From positions 19,052,501 to 19,116,500 of the forward strand of contig CM061097.1 of NCBI GenBank assembly GCA_030770545.1: a stretch of DNA of 64,000 nucleotides. Direction: 5' to 3'. Every line of letters starts with the position of its first letter. Positions within the stretch are counted from its first letter, which is position 1. This stretch comes from Macropodus opercularis. Lineage: Eukaryota; Chordata; Actinopteri; Anabantiformes; Osphronemidae. This document shows, in pieces, positions 20,640 to 33,271 of the stretch. The notes beneath the pieces are model-generated. The model searched no databases. It was not told the origin of the DNA and saw only the letters and a list, made by a program, of their open reading frames with translations. Position numbers and translations under genes: made by a program.

Positions 20640-22303
20640 TTGTATTTTGATTAATTTGATTAATATTGGTTTTATTTTTTTAGTATAAAAGCGTGATGGA
20701 CAGTCTGCTGACCGGCGCCTGAGTCCAGACTGATGGTTACAGCCGACACCAGGGAAAAGTTCCACCTGCTCCACAGAAACAGGACTGGATTCCCGCCTGA
20801 CATCCGGGACAGGAGGCAGACAGCGGACGCTCCATTCAGAGTGAGTCCAGTGTTCTGAAGCAACTATGTGTAGGTGAAGAATGTGTGTGTAGCTCTGTGA
20901 AATGGTTTAGTCACCTGACGCGTTCTGTAATTTCTTTAGTGGTTAGTGAATGTTACAGTGAAGTTACATGTAGAATATTACGAATACTGAAGTCTTACCT
21001 TGTGTAAGTCATTCATGGGTTTAAAGAGAATCAACCACATGCGTAAAAAAATGATCAGCAACATTGTGGCCTATGTTTCAATTCTGTATTTTAGTTTGTC
21101 TTCATTTGTGTCACTATGTGGTAAACCTAGCTTGTATTTAGTTTTATTTATGTTGATTTTATGTTTTAGATTATTCATACATGTAGGGATGTCCCATCTA
21201 AATAAAATGGGCGTATGACTGATATAATAACATCATAAGCTTTGCGATGACTCCTTCAGTGTCCCGTGTGCATTGCTGATAAGCACACTACAGGGTACGT
21301 TGCTCTGAACCAATGTGTCATACAAACTACCTGGCTGAAGAGAGTCACCCAAAGTTAGAGTATGTGTGATAAGGTCCAACCATACGATGAGATGGGAAGA
21401 TCAGTGTGAGTGAAAACCCCTGTGTGAATGATAAGCCCATTGAAAGTTTAAGCACCGGCCCAAGTGAATCTACACAACCACAGGGAACAAAATGGGGAAG
21501 TTAGAAGCTTTACCAGGTTGGTCTGTTGGCCAAATGGAACATGCGTTTAGACAGCAGGTAGCATGCGAGGGGTGGCTAAACCATTGTGTTACAATATATA
21601 AGAAGCTCTGGTGTTAACATCCATCAGAAGACAGTGGTTCGCTGTAGGATGTCTTCCTCATGCCAGCACGTACTAAACATTGAGCTGGTTCATTACACCA
21701 ACATGCTCCTCTAGTTTTCTCAGTATGTTCCAGCATTTGTCACAAGAAGAAGGTTTTTCCACGACATCTTGGTGTCAGAAGTGGGACGGACAGTCTGCTG
21801 ACTGACGCCTGAGTCCAGACTGAGGGTTACAGCCGACACAAGGGAAAGGTTCCTCTAAACAGAAAAAAGAGGACTGGATTCCCGCCTGATGTTCGGGACA
21901 GGAGGCGGACAGCGGATGCTCCGTTCACAGTGAGTACAGTGTTATGAACCATCTTTTATATCACATACAAACTGAAATTACATCACAGTATTTTACGATG
22001 AACCTCTGAACCTGTAACACTAACTCATTGTTAAGGCGAGAGCCAACAAGTCTCCTCTCTGTGATGCTCAGGCTACTGATCATTAGTTAACAGGTTTTAG
22101 ACTGAAAGTGCAGCTGTATGGAATAGATGCTTGATTTGATTTGTATTGGTTTTATTCTTCAGTATAAAAGTGTGATGGACAGTCTGCTGATCGGCGCCTG
22201 AGTCCAGACTGATGGTTACAGCCGACACCAGGGAAAAGTTCCACCTGCTCCACAGAAACAGGACTGGATTCCCGCCTGACATCAGGGACAGGAGGCAGAC
22301 AGC
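20640..22303 (+). repeat. LTR-unit cluster 3
   Basis: It holds M2 (about 20697-20863), the spacer, one full LTR-like segment, M1 (21787-21955) and a second M2 (22174 on) that is cut off at GCAGACAGC where block C begins. It matches 49198-50846 with an offset of about 28.55 kb and is the left edge of the 29-kb duplicated segment. Confidence 0.75.
21216..21786 (+). mobile_element. LTR-like segment 4 with primer-binding site
   Basis: Full length. The tRNA-Leu-complementary site at 21770-21786 matches exactly. Unlike copies 1, 3 and 6 it carries the extra GTCACAAGA near 21739, a subtype shared with copies 5 and 7. Confidence 0.6.
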
Positions 22304-22657
22304 AGATTTGTAGAAATAGTTGTACAATGATATTGTATATATGTACAAATAGTTATCCCATTGTTATAATTAATAGTGAAATATTTGAGAGAACAATAAA
22401 AAGATTTAAATGGTAGTAATTCATCAGATTTTACTAGTGTGTATGTTGGATGAAGTATTTTGATGCAACATCTCTATGAAGCTGAATTTCACCCCAAATT
22501 GTGTTTGAAATAAAATGCACTAACACAGAAATAGCAATTAAAAAATTCACAGGTAATGAATTAATGTAATTGCCTTCTGCTGTCGTTACAATGGTAAACT
22601 CCTGCGTATGAGGAAGGAAACAGTCTGGGATCAGCATACAGGGGGAACCTCATATAC

Positions 22658-23698
22658 CTGATAGGCATTGTTGTAACCTGTGTGGTGGAGGTCGTGGCGC
22701 ACAGCAGAGGTCAGCATGATCAGCAGGTCCGTGCTGTTCATCTTACTTCTCAGGTCAGTCAGCCAGATCAATCCATACATCTGTTTAAAGGCAGGGCCAC
22801 AGTGAAGGTCAGAAGGGGAGCTGTAGATGTTCTGAGCACATCATTTGGAAAAAGAAGTGGGATATGTGATAGCAAGGCCATATTCTAGTCCCTTTTTATT
22901 CTAGAGCTTTACCAAATTTGTATGACATGATTTAAACCCGTTCACACTCTGTCGAATGAACATAAAGGCCCAGAGGAAACGACGTCTATGTTAATAGTAA
23001 ATCTCAATGCAGGTCGAGAGATGAGGAAGCGCTCCGCGAAAAGCCATTGAAGCTTTTTAGACCTTAAAGGTTCCAGAACAGGAGGAGCAAAAGATAGAAT
23101 GTCACATGCCAGTAACATCTTTCTAAACTCAATATTATGAAATGATTTTATATTTCTCTAAATCAAAGAGGCAGCTTTAAAGCCACCGAGCACATGACTG
23201 CACCTCCAGTTTATCCCTGAATGAATCCACCTGCTTCTTCATCTCGTACACGACTGCAGGAGTTTCCATTTTCTTCTCCGAGCCCTGCAGCCTGAGACAC
23301 GCCATCAGTAAGGTCATTAGTACTTACACATCCCATCTATAGCTGTTTTGGACAAAGTGGAAACTTATTGGCTTTGCACTATAAATTTGATGTTCTTCTT
23401 CAAATATAGGAATATTTAACGTGATCACAATTGACTTACTTTTTCAATCGGACTTTTCCTGAGTAGCGTTATTAAATACTGCCTACTGCCTTCTCTTATT
23501 CCACACCTTCCTACCTTTTCTCCATAGCTGAGAGGTCAAACGGTTCACTCTTGCAGTTCGCAGCCACCACATCTAGCTTATAGCAGGAGTTTGGGATGTT
23601 GGGCTCCAGACTCGTGGAGATGTTGATGATGTTGCCTTTGGGGTTGTACAGCTTCAGGAAGTCATGGGGTCCTGACTCGGCTGCAGAGTGAAACAGAC
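22658..23698 (-). pseudogene. pde9a: PDE9A-like phosphodiesterase fragment, copy 1
   Basis: Three exons lie in order on the minus strand. Exon a (23515-23698; acceptor TTTTGCAG, donor AAAAG|GTAGG) ends LSAMEK. Exon b (23204-23291) joins in phase and encodes a coiled-coil-like stretch with VVYEMKKQVDSFRDKLE. Exon c (22658-22831; donor TATCAG|GTATATG) encodes MYGLIWLTDLRSKM and the catalytic SAVRHDLHHTGYNNAYQ. PDE9 enzymes hydrolyse cGMP and carry HDLDHPGYNNTYQ at this place, so HDxxH is kept. The earlier HNxxH metal motif is damaged (SDLHCG), the exons between b and c are missing, and nothing follows exon c. It is therefore a partial gene copy, probably inactive. The assignment of exon a rests mainly on phase and order. 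Confidence 0.6.
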
Positions 23699-23977
23699 CT
23701 GCAAAATTGTTTTTACATAATGTAAAATTGTCTGAAGGTCTAGTCATGGCAACTGGACTTCTTCTATTTCAAAGAAACGTTTCACCATCTATCCAGGCAG
23801 CTTCGTCAGTCTGTGGGAAGTTGGTAGAGACCACAGATTTATCCTCCAGTTTGGTTTCACTTCACACCTGTAAAGAATGGGTTCGTTATGCGAACAAAGG
23901 GGGCTGAAGGTATTGAGTAGGTGTGAATTCTCAACTACCGTGACTCGTCCTCCAACCATAACAGGGTCGTCACAAAG

Positions 23978-24120
23978 TTTAATTTAATTCAACTTTATTT
24001 ATATAGCCCCAATTCACAACATCAGTTATCTCAAGGCACTTTACAAGTAAGGTTTAACTAGGCTTAACTAAGAGATGGTTCCGAGTGAACAGAACCATCT
24101 CTAACTATACGCTTTGTCAA
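23978..24120 (-). repeat. Dispersed fish repeat, shortened copy
   Basis: The end TTTATTTATATAGCCCCAATT and the GAGATGGTTCCGAGTG part are present, but the 450 bp between them, found at 52585-53055, are deleted. This is the reverse orientation of the element at 6195-6550. Confidence 0.6.
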
Positions 24121-24439
24121 AAAGAAAGGTTTTAAGCCTAGTTTTGAAACTAGAGAGAGTGTCTGCTTCTCAAACCTGGAAGTGATGCAGGTTGCATATT
24201 ATCACAAAACCAGTCCACACAGGATAAATAAGTGTCCTTCTGATGCTGGGAATGTCCATACGCATGTGAATGTATATGATACCATGTATGGTTGGAATAC
24301 TTGCAATATTGTCTCGTCTCATCATCTATGGCTGTGTATTTGGCCAGTTAGCAAGTGGTCCTCGTATGGCTAAAATCGTAGAATGTGGGCCACACTACAT
24401 GGTCTACTGCCACTGGATGTATGAGTACCAACTGTTTGA

Positions 24440-25595
24440 AGAGACAGCATTGTCAGATAATAGGGAATCTATGTCAAATCCCCACGGTTTCTAGTTAGAT
24501 TGTTCATACAGTTGTCTCTTGCGTCTTAGCAATGTCTCCTTATCTGCTCCCTGTGGGTGTCTCGTCTGAAGCATCGTGGGGAAAGGTTTTGCAGTGGGAC
24601 GCACAGATCCACGTGTCCCTCTCGGCAATCCGGACTGCAGGGTGGTTAGCAATACTGGTATGGTCCTGTCCAGCGCTTCCGTCTGAGATCCTTCACCACG
24701 ATCCAGTCCCCAGGCTGGATGTTGTGTAGTTCATCAACTGCAGGCTCAGGGAGGGCTGCTTCAACCTTGGGGAACATGAGCTTAAGAGTCTGGTTTCGTC
24801 ATCCATCCCTGTTAAGCTTAACTTATTTTGAGGAAAAGGTGTGTTGGTCATTCGCATAGGTCGCCCCATGACAATTTCATAAGGACAAAGTCCAGTTGCT
24901 TTATGTGGACGACCCGCATAAACATTAAGGCCAACGGTAAAACTTTAACCCATGACAACTGCATTTCAGTCATTCATTTTTGTTTTCAGAGTGTGATTTG
25001 CTCTTTGCACTGCACCACCACTTGCTGGATGGTTGGCACAGTGTGTCTTCAGATTTATCTGCAGGCTCTCTGAAATACTTTGTACAACATTATTTACAAA
25101 ATGTGAGCCATTATCACTACTTAATCTTGAAGGCAAGCCCCACCTTGGGATCACTTCTGCTGATGCCTGCTACTGAGACAGCAGAAGCATTTCTGATGGG
25201 AAACACTGGATCCATTTTGAGAACATGTCTGTTATGACTAGGCCATATTTGGAACCAGCACATGGAGTCAACTCAATAAAATCCACCATTAAATGTTTAA
25301 ATGGACCTTCAGGTTGTGGATGTGCTGTTGTGGACATTTCTGCAGTTCTGACAACATTGTTAGTAGCACAAATTACACATCTTTTACAAAAGTCTTCAGC
25401 ATAGGTTGAGAAACCTGGTGCATAAGACAATCTATTTAAAATATCCAACACCCCCCCTTTTGACACATGGTCAGGACCATGAGTCAATTTGGGGAAGATG
25501 GACTTCGGTCGTACTGGGAAACCCTGCTGGTCCACCCAGACGCCCGAGGGGAGTTTAGTAAACCCTTTCTTTTCCAAGTGTTCATAACTAATCAT
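24440..25595 (-). pseudogene. pol: ERV B integrase fragment, copy 1
   Basis: Reading from 25595, the zinc-binding region has LTHGPDHVSKGG and CKRCVICATN. The catalytic core has the first Asp in VDFIEL (25281-25283) and the second in SSDNGSHF (25113-25115). The third catalytic residue is changed: the expected Glu is Gln in AVQRANHTLK (25005-25007). The C-terminal domain has PGDWIVVKDL and TGPYQVLL. One base is missing near 24655 relative to copy 2. A Trp codon is a stop at 24491-24493, in what may be the start of env. Upstream pol domains are absent. It is a different lineage from ERV A. Confidence 0.8.
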
Positions 25596-25599
25596 TTGA

Positions 25600-27369
25600 G
25601 GGCTCTAATCATTCAGTTCTCATCTATTTCACATACTCTGCACTTAAACTTCAGCTCTGGAGGTCAGATGTTGAGATTACTTTCAGGTATTTATCAGATC
25701 AAATTAAGTCAAGTCCAACTGGTAAAGTGGCTTTTTCAAAATATTTTCTTCAATATTTCATTTCTCTCGTTTTGTCAGAACATTTTCAAGATTTAATTCT
25801 GATATGAATGAATTCTAATTGCATTTTATTTAGAAATTTGATTATCACTAACACTAACCCATTTACTAAGACAAGTCTGCATGAACAGTAACAACAATTT
25901 AAAACTGTTCAGTGCTTTCAATTTTCCCGAATTTTAAATTTTATTCCTTTTATTATAAAACCTTTCTGTTTCAATTTTCACTTCATCACTTTCACTTTCA
26001 CTTCATGGTCCTTCAGAGAGTCTGTAAAACATTTGAAAAATCATTAGCTCACATATAACATTTGTTTAAAAAGAAAAGAAAACAAAACAAAACAAAAGGG
26101 TCACAAGTCAGGAGTCAAGTCAAAAAGTCAGTTATGGTCACAAAAACAATCCCATGTATGTTGTTCTATGGGACTGGAGATCTCGTCAAAGTCAGTAATC
26201 CATGGACAGCAATATCCTTCTAAACACCAAATAGGACATCACATTCATTTTTGGTAAGAATTTAGGCAGATCCAATACTTCTAGGATGCGTCAATAGTAG
26301 AACCTAATTATTTCACCCTCCGGAGGAACAATCTGGCCAAAACAACACATATTAACCCTTAAAGTTTCAGCAAATCTCAAATACGTGAGTCAGGATTTCC
26401 AACATGAAGCCTCTACATTTACACCCAGTTGCTAATCAATAAAGTACCGACACAAAATCTAGCAGAAGACGTTAAAACTGCTCCATCACGGTTCCAAAGC
26501 CAATGAACCCTTTGGTGTAGGTTCAGACAGGACGGGGTGGAGGCGTCAAATATTATCTGTTCCTGTAGACACAGACCTGAGACGTCTACACTAATCACTT
26601 CTCTGGTCATCCTTAATATCATCATTAATATCTGCTGAGATCATGTGATACATTTTTGAAATGATAGACTTATTGATCTAATTATTACATGTCTGATGTC
26701 TTTTCTTTTCCTATGGAATCTGAAAAACTCTCACTGCTCCTAATGATTCTTCTTTGGCTTGTGGGACATAAAGAAACCTTCTGGATGTGAAACTACTCTG
26801 AACATTAGTCACTGTGACAGAGTTTGTCCTGTATGTGAGAACTGTTCTGATAATGACTTCATGCATCCTCTAGATGTTCCTGTGCTCAATATTCCTGTGG
26901 TGTGAATTTCAACAGTTCAGAGTTTTACCTTCCATCCTTTGAAGAGTCAGCAGCTGCTCATCCATCACCCAGTTCACTGCAGACCAACACCTTCCAGTTT
27001 TCACTCAGCATTTGGTTCTTTTGTCTTGATTCTGGTGCCTGTAATCAGTAGTATTAGTCTGAGTCTTGGTCTAAGTCCTGCACAGAGGTCAGAGAGTCTT
27101 TTCTTCCTCCACCTCAGACTTTTCCTGCAGCTGGTTAGTTGTTAGGCTGGTCTCAGATTCCTGTAGCGGTGACGTCTCTTTGATGAATCTCTTTCCCTGC
27201 CTTGTTCTTTTCTTGCCAACTTCCTCTTTTCCCGCTTCAACATTTCCTCTAAAAACACTACATGGATGACATGAAATACATGAACAAAATCAGACTGACA
27301 GAACATCTGTCTGCAGTCAGTCAGTCACATCCTGTAAGAACTAATAAGCCATTTCTCTGTTTTTGTTCG
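25600..27369. other. Unassigned part of block C, copy 1
   Basis: AT-rich sequence without recognisable domain, RNA gene or repeat. It is kept with high identity at 54595-56366. Short frames here show no family resemblance. Confidence 0.4.
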
Positions 27370-27374
27370 TAGAC

Positions 27375-27846
27375 TGTAGAGGCAAAAACCTGTTAGGAAC
27401 TGTTGTTTTTTATTCTTGCAAGAAGAGAAATACACAGAGTCAGTGCAAAACTGTCCTGCCTGAGTGTAGATCTGAAGTCATCTACTCTGCGCCTACCTAA
27501 ATACCTCCTCCGTTGCTAGGGAGTAAATATGTGTCTTCTCATTAGATCAGTCAGTCACTGTCTTGCAGCAGGAAAAGTGTAATAGAAACAAAGTAAATCA
27601 AAGTTCTGCTGCCATGCTCTCATGGCCATGGCCCATGCTGTAAAACTATTTTAACTAAACAGTATCTCCCTAGCTCCCTTTCCCACGAGAAAGAAAAGGC
27701 TCATTCTGAAATATTTCTGTAAGCAGGTATATAACTCATTCTATGATTACTTTGCTTAGTACAGATACATATGAGCATATATCAAGTAATATGAATCACA
27801 GTTCTGTCACAAGGGAAAATACCCATATAGTAGAAATTCCATTACA
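27375..27846 (-). mobile_element. Solo LTR with TAGAC target duplication, copy 1
   Basis: The 472-bp element reads TGTAATGG to CCTCTACA on the minus strand. TAGAC lies on both sides (27370-27374 and 27847-27851). A TATTTAGGTAGG TATA-like run and an AATAAAAAACAACAG polyadenylation signal are in the right order. It belongs to the family of the 17312 solo LTR and the ERV A end. It sits at the border of blocks C and B and is duplicated with them. Confidence 0.9.
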
Positions 27847-28538
27847 TAGACTCACTTGGACAGATGCTTTAAGTACTTTTCAACAACTTTCTACACACTC
27901 TGATGTTTCCATCCCACTGGTTGGATCTCAACATTCACACATTATCTTTGAATAATTGTCTTCTGAGCAACGTATCTACTGTAAACTAGATACTGAAGAA
28001 ATCATCACGAAGCTCAAACCTATTCTCCTCCCATTATTAGAAATATCTGATTTTATCTCAATCACACACAAATTATTTCCCAGCTCTCCTATTTCTGACT
28101 GATCTCTCTTCTTCTTAAACAATCGAACAAACAAACAAACTACATAAAACAAGGTTTTAACAAATACTTACAAATAATAAGAGTTTGCTTCACAAGTTCT
28201 GGCAGAATTACAAAAGACCACAAACATCTAAAACATGCAGAGAAACTCCACACCTGCTGTTTTTGTAGCGTTACAAGTCAAAAAGATATCAAATCCTTAT
28301 AAGCATGACATTTTTTAATCTAGTAAACTGCTAAATCAAAACATATCAGTTAAACACAGCTGTGTTGTATGTGGAGTAGTTTGTTTTTCTGAACTGTAGT
28401 AAAGTGAAGAAGAGAGTAAAACATTTCTAAAACTTCTAAGAACCTCTAAGTATCTGCATGTGAAACACTACTTGTTTAGGTAATAAATCAGCTCCCAATG
28501 ATGCAATTAACAATTAACAGGCTTGTGAATGGGTTCAA

Positions 28539-28880
28539 ATGGAAACTGTTTATTTCACCTACTGTCAAACAACAACTCTTCTCAAAACAAGTGAAATTGT
28601 TGCAGTTTGCCATGAAACTGCTCATGTGCTGACACTTGAGCTTTACAGAGTTTCAAGCAAAATGGAAGACACGATGAAGAATCTGAATCATGAAGGCAAA
28701 CAATGCTCTGCCGTGTTTCAGGTGGAGGTGATCTGTTGTGCGGGTATCACGACAGCTGGAGGCGATGAACCCAACGCAGCATGTCCTGGATGGAGAGATG
28801 TCACACAAGAAAAAGATTCACCCATTAGGGGGCAGTCTTCACTGACAGATGGTGTGATCTCAATAGAAGTGCACAGTTAG
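28539..28880 (+). CDS. 113-codon frame of unknown function, copy 2
   Basis: The frame starts METVYFTYCQTTTLL, contains VEVICCAGITTAGGDEPN and ends ISIEVHS. It is intact here and at 57528-57869 but broken at 14660. An acceptor-like TTTCAG|GTGGAG lies inside it. Between copies 2 and 3 two amino acids differ (Leu to Gln, Glu to Lys), which does not suggest selection. No domain, signal peptide or membrane segment is recognised, so it may be chance. Confidence 0.2.
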   Translation: METVYFTYCQTTTLLKTSEIVAVCHETAHVLTLELYRVSSKMEDTMKNLNHEGKQCSAVFQVEVICCAGITTAGGDEPNAACPGWRDVTQEKDSPIRGQSSLTDGVISIEVHS

Positions 28881-30707
28881 ACATGATACATGTTGCTTGC
28901 TATTAGCAAACAATGATATACATCACTGACAGGTTTATAAAGCTTCCATCAAAATCTATATTTGGGTAAGAAGACTAAACTTTTTTCATTCATTTCTCTT
29001 TGCTCCAACTCCTGGATTCTGGGGAGAGTATTTCAAGTTTTAACAGAAGTAAAAGCTCCCTCACAGTTATTGAATTGTTTCCACGTGGGACGATGAGTCA
29101 TAAGCATGAGACCCGAGAGAAGAATCCAACAGGATGTGGGATTATGATGAGAAAAAGCATCAAGTGGACAAAATAACTACTGCAAAGGAGGTGAAAGGCA
29201 GATATCAGTCACTAGATTACAGCTGGGTTGCATTTAAGGAATAAAGAAAAGCAAACAAACTAAACATTTGTGAATCTCACAGCTGTGTTTCATTACAACA
29301 AGTCTTTAGGGTGAACAACGCCTAAAGGAAGATGTGTTTAAATGTTCATATATACAGACAATATTTGAGGACTCATGAGAACCAACAGAACACAATTTAT
29401 TCTCACAAACAGCAAATCATAGATAGTAGTCAACTGGCTGCAAAGCCCTCACATCTCTCATCCAGGAGAGTTCCTAATCTGCCATTAACAACTGACATAT
29501 CCCACAGGACTTGATTTGGCTGGACAAGTCTTGCTGCCAGGTATGTTTTGCTATTTAAGTGAAACAACGCATACATTCCTACAGCAAACTGTATGTTTGT
29601 ACTTATATTTTCTGAAAGGTCTAGTAAAACTGTCTAAATAACAACAAACCGTTGATGTGTAAAATTGTTACAGAATAATTACAGAAGGCACTAAGCAAAC
29701 TATGAATAAATAAACAAACAACAACCAGTTGTTGCCGTTTAATTTGTTCCAGCGTCGTAGACGTACTAGTTTACCTTGATTGCTAATCTGACATTAATCT
29801 ATTTCTGCTAAATGTTGCCTGAGCCGAAGCTGCATTGGGGTTTAAAAGTGTCTTGTGATATCAGAAAAGCTGTTCAACCACACTGGTTGTTGGACTGGCG
29901 ACCTGTACCGCTCCTCTCAACCCACATGACAGCTGGAATAGACTCCTAGTTCCAGAATCAAAAGGAGTGGGACCCTCTGCTTCAGTGCTGTGTTAAAACC
30001 CTGCATCTCTGGTGGCCTGGTGGTGCATCAACCTATGACACAGGCAGTTAGCACGTTTACAAAGGTTCAATCTGTGGCAGTTCTGTTCTCCAGCCAGCTG
30101 AGGCAATGTCTCTTTGGACTTTGTAGCTGGTTCACGGAACACACGTGTAATTTCATGTAACTGATCAATTAGTTTGAATTCTGGTTAGTCAGCGTCTTGC
30201 TTTTGTATTCTGGTTATTAGAGACCATCTTGCTCTGTACTTAGTCAGGTAGGATTTTGTTTTGTTTTATAGATTAATTGTTACTTTTATTTATTAACATA
30301 TATGATTTCACTATTTATCCTCATAGCGAGTGTCTATAGTTAGTTGTTGTGCTGTGTGTTGTGTTAGTTGTTTGTTTATTAGAGACAATATTCCTGTTGA
30401 ATCACAACCAGCCTTCTAGTGTCTGCTTTTTTGTTTGTCACACACCTTTTTTTTTATCTCAAAATGGTAAACACTCACTCTCACTCATCATCTAACCCAT
30501 TTAGTAGAAGGTTTTCCCAGCTGTTCGTCAGGTTAACTATGACTTCAAGCACAAGTCAAACTCATTTCCACAAAACTAACCCAGACTCAAATCTGTACGA
30601 CATTCAGCTTCCTATCGTTATAATGAAACTACACAGAGTACAGGGCAGCAACCATGGTTTGTGACCACAGTGATGGCATTACTTCTTTACCTGATTATTA
30701 ACATCTT

Positions 30708-30782
30708 CTATGTTTGACCCTTTTTGGAAGCAGGGGGCATCTCAGTCTCAACTGCCACTGCAGGAGTCTGCTTGTGTGTCAC
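30708..30782 (-). other. Exon-like piece, block B copy 2, first version
   Basis: After an acceptor ending GAATTCCAG the minus strand reads VTHKQTPAVAVETEMPPASK and stops with TAG 24 codons in. A donor-like AAAAAG|GGTC also lies at its end. A second, diverged version lies at 32767-32841. Frame is kept in copies 2 and 3 of block B. The protein is not recognised. Confidence 0.3.
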
Positions 30783-31788
30783 CTGGAATTCAGGGGAAAA
30801 ACAAAAACACATTCATCGCATCTATAAACATTAATAGAATTTAAAACTTATACTGGATGAAAATGATCCCTGAAAAAGCAACTACATTAAAACTGACAAG
30901 ATGACGTGGCCTTTTCTAGGGATAACAGTAAGTATCACAGCAACATATCAATTGGTGCCATGGATCACATTTAAAATACAACTTTGAAGAAATGCACAAT
31001 TATAATAAGAAGAACTTAAGGTTTGATAATGGCAGGTGTTACACCAATGACGGACAAATGAAATGTAGTATCCTAAACGTATGAGCTACAGTACACTCCC
31101 TGCAAGGGCCCCATGAGCGAAAGAGAACCAACATGTTCATCAGGTTAACCACGACTTCAACCACAAGTTAAACACAGTTCCACACAAAACCCTGACTCAA
31201 ATCTGTACGAAATACAGTGGTAGCCGTTAAGTGTCGTGTTCCACCGCGTTGGTTTGTCATTTCTGCCACGTTCACACTGCATTTTTGCCGAGGTACAGCG
31301 TGTGTTACGTGTAAATGACCTGTAGGTGGCGATGGGCTGACACTCATAGCCGGTCATGGCTAGTCCTACAACCACACAGCACTGTACCGAGGATTTCTGT
31401 GAATTCTTTATTTATGTAGTTATCAGACGTTATAATATAAACTCACAACCCAATAAATGAGTAAGGTTCACTAAAATGGCAAGTTATAAAAGAAAATATT
31501 ATTCTATGGCGGCTACATACATTCACACAAGAACACCTGTGAAGCCACCCTGTGTCCCGTTTTGGCGACCCGAGTTTCTGCCTGTTTGACATTTTAATTT
31601 CTGAAATCTCCTTATAATCAACTCATAACAGACATAGCGTGTTTGAAAGATATAATCCTTGACATATCTGTTTTGTTTACCTTGTCTTCTGCGCTTTGTG
31701 AACTGAAGTGAGCTGCTGCCACCAGCCCCCACAAGCTGACAGGACGTGAGCGATCACGTGATGAGTCCAGCGGAGACCAATACACATA

Positions 31789-31866
31789 ATGTATGAATTA
31801 AAAGACGCCTCCGACGATTCACTCCTTGACAAAACACGGTGTTGGGACACACTAGACAAGAATTAG
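31789..31866 (+). pseudogene. Truncated small frame, block B copy 2
   Basis: This keeps the first 24 codons of the frame at 18248 and then meets a stop created by the shared deletion. The E-box TCACGTGA upstream is kept. Confidence 0.3.
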
Positions 31867-32289
31867 CATATGAATACACCTGCTGTAAAGTGCAGGAAGC
31901 GATGTGATCGAATGTTCCCTGTTTTAACTCACTGTTTTATGGTTTTTGTTTCTATATGAAGCGCCGTTGATTCTCTACAAGTTAAAAAAAAATATGGTGA
32001 AGTTCACTTACCGGCAGAAATTTTGACAACTAAATAGATATAAGCACATCTTTAAAAGTGAAAAGTATCATATATTAATTACATCGCAGTAACAGAAATA
32101 TGTGGAGATATTAATATCACAGCAGACGTGACACAGTGTGTGTGTAGATATTTTGGGAGACGCCTGCTGCCTTTAAAGCATTTCAACATCAAACAAAAGA
32201 CACGGCCATTATAACTTTGGAGTCAATGGAAAATAATTGTAAAACAAAAATGCAGTTTTTCAGATTAAAATTCAGAGCTTTTTATAGAA

Positions 32290-32385
32290 AAATAAAATAA
32301 AACACGAGTGGGGATCGAATTTGCTTGTGTTGCGAAGTTAAAGTCACCCACTAAGACCACTAAACTACATACGGGACCGGAGGTC
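32290..32385 (-). repeat. tRNA-derived sequence, copy 2
   Basis: Read on the minus strand, TAGTTTAGTGGTCTTAG resembles an A box. A B-box-like ATTCGATCCCC follows about 50 bases later, then an AT-rich tail. It is a SINE head rather than a working tRNA gene: no acceptor-stem pairing and a changed B box. Confidence 0.4.
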
Positions 32386-32766
32386 TTGGTTTCCTACGTG
32401 TTAGACAACCATTCATTCACAGAAATCAGATACTACATAATAAAAGCATTTGTATGTTTATGATAATCAGCCACTGCAGTAACAGGCCTCTGTGAAGTGG
32501 AGATACGTAAAAAACTTTGAGACACCTGGTGGTTAAACAGAGACCAACACCAAGATCATTTTTTTGCCCACAGCAGAAATTAAAATACTTAGGCAGAGAC
32601 GCCCTGGCGACGTAGTGGAGACGCAAACATGCTGCAGTGAAAACGGATGACATTTTGAAGTGCTGCCACTATAAGTAGTGTGTTCAGCTTCCTATTATTA
32701 TAATGAAACTACACACAGTACAGAGCAACAACCATGATTTGTGACCACAGTGATGGCCCTACGTCT

Positions 32767-32841
32767 TTACCTGATTATTAACATCTTACTGGAAGCAGGG
32801 GGCATCTCACTCTCAACTGCCACTGCAGGAGTCTGTGTCAC
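32767..32841 (-). other. Exon-like piece, block B copy 2, second version
   Basis: A diverged copy of 30708-30782 reads VTQTPAVAVESEMPPASSK with the same acceptor. It lacks two codons (HK). Near its end TTCCA|GTAAGATG would be a good donor. Confidence 0.3.
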
Positions 32842-33271
32842 CTGGAATTCAGGGGAAAAACAAAAACACATTAACAACAGATAGATACCACATCTCTACA
32901 GATGAATAAGCTGTAAGTAAGTAAGTCGTAAGTATCAGCAACAGTCAGTATCGATAAATGCTTAAAATGTCTTACATTATACAGTTCATTTAATACAGTA
33001 ATTAAGGATTGAATTTTGAACATTTAAATCGTTATTAATTATCTACCACACTTCTGTGGAAGGACACATGTACAACTGAAACACAGTCTGGTTAAACACT
33101 GCTAACAAAATGGTCCAAACCTTGTTATACAGTGGTTGTGTAAATATTGTCAACAGTTAGCCTTAGGTTAGCTTGTTAGCGACATTGCTACTTTAACTTT
33201 AGTTATTGTGTATTCAAACATCTAGCAGCGCTACTGTACACAGTAAACATTTCACTGAGGAGGCCACCTAC

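Larger units (their letters stand above)
22304..27369. repeat. Block C, copy 1
   Basis: This block matches 50847-56371. It begins inside an M2 module and ends at the target site of the solo LTR. It holds the PDE9A-like exons, the ERV B integrase and a dispersed repeat. The main structural difference is about 450 bp missing here from the dispersed repeat near 24054. Confidence 0.85.

Noticed and set aside
26419..27145. Short frames in block C after the integrase
   Set aside because: No motif, no splice context, and they overlap on both strands. Treated as unassigned.
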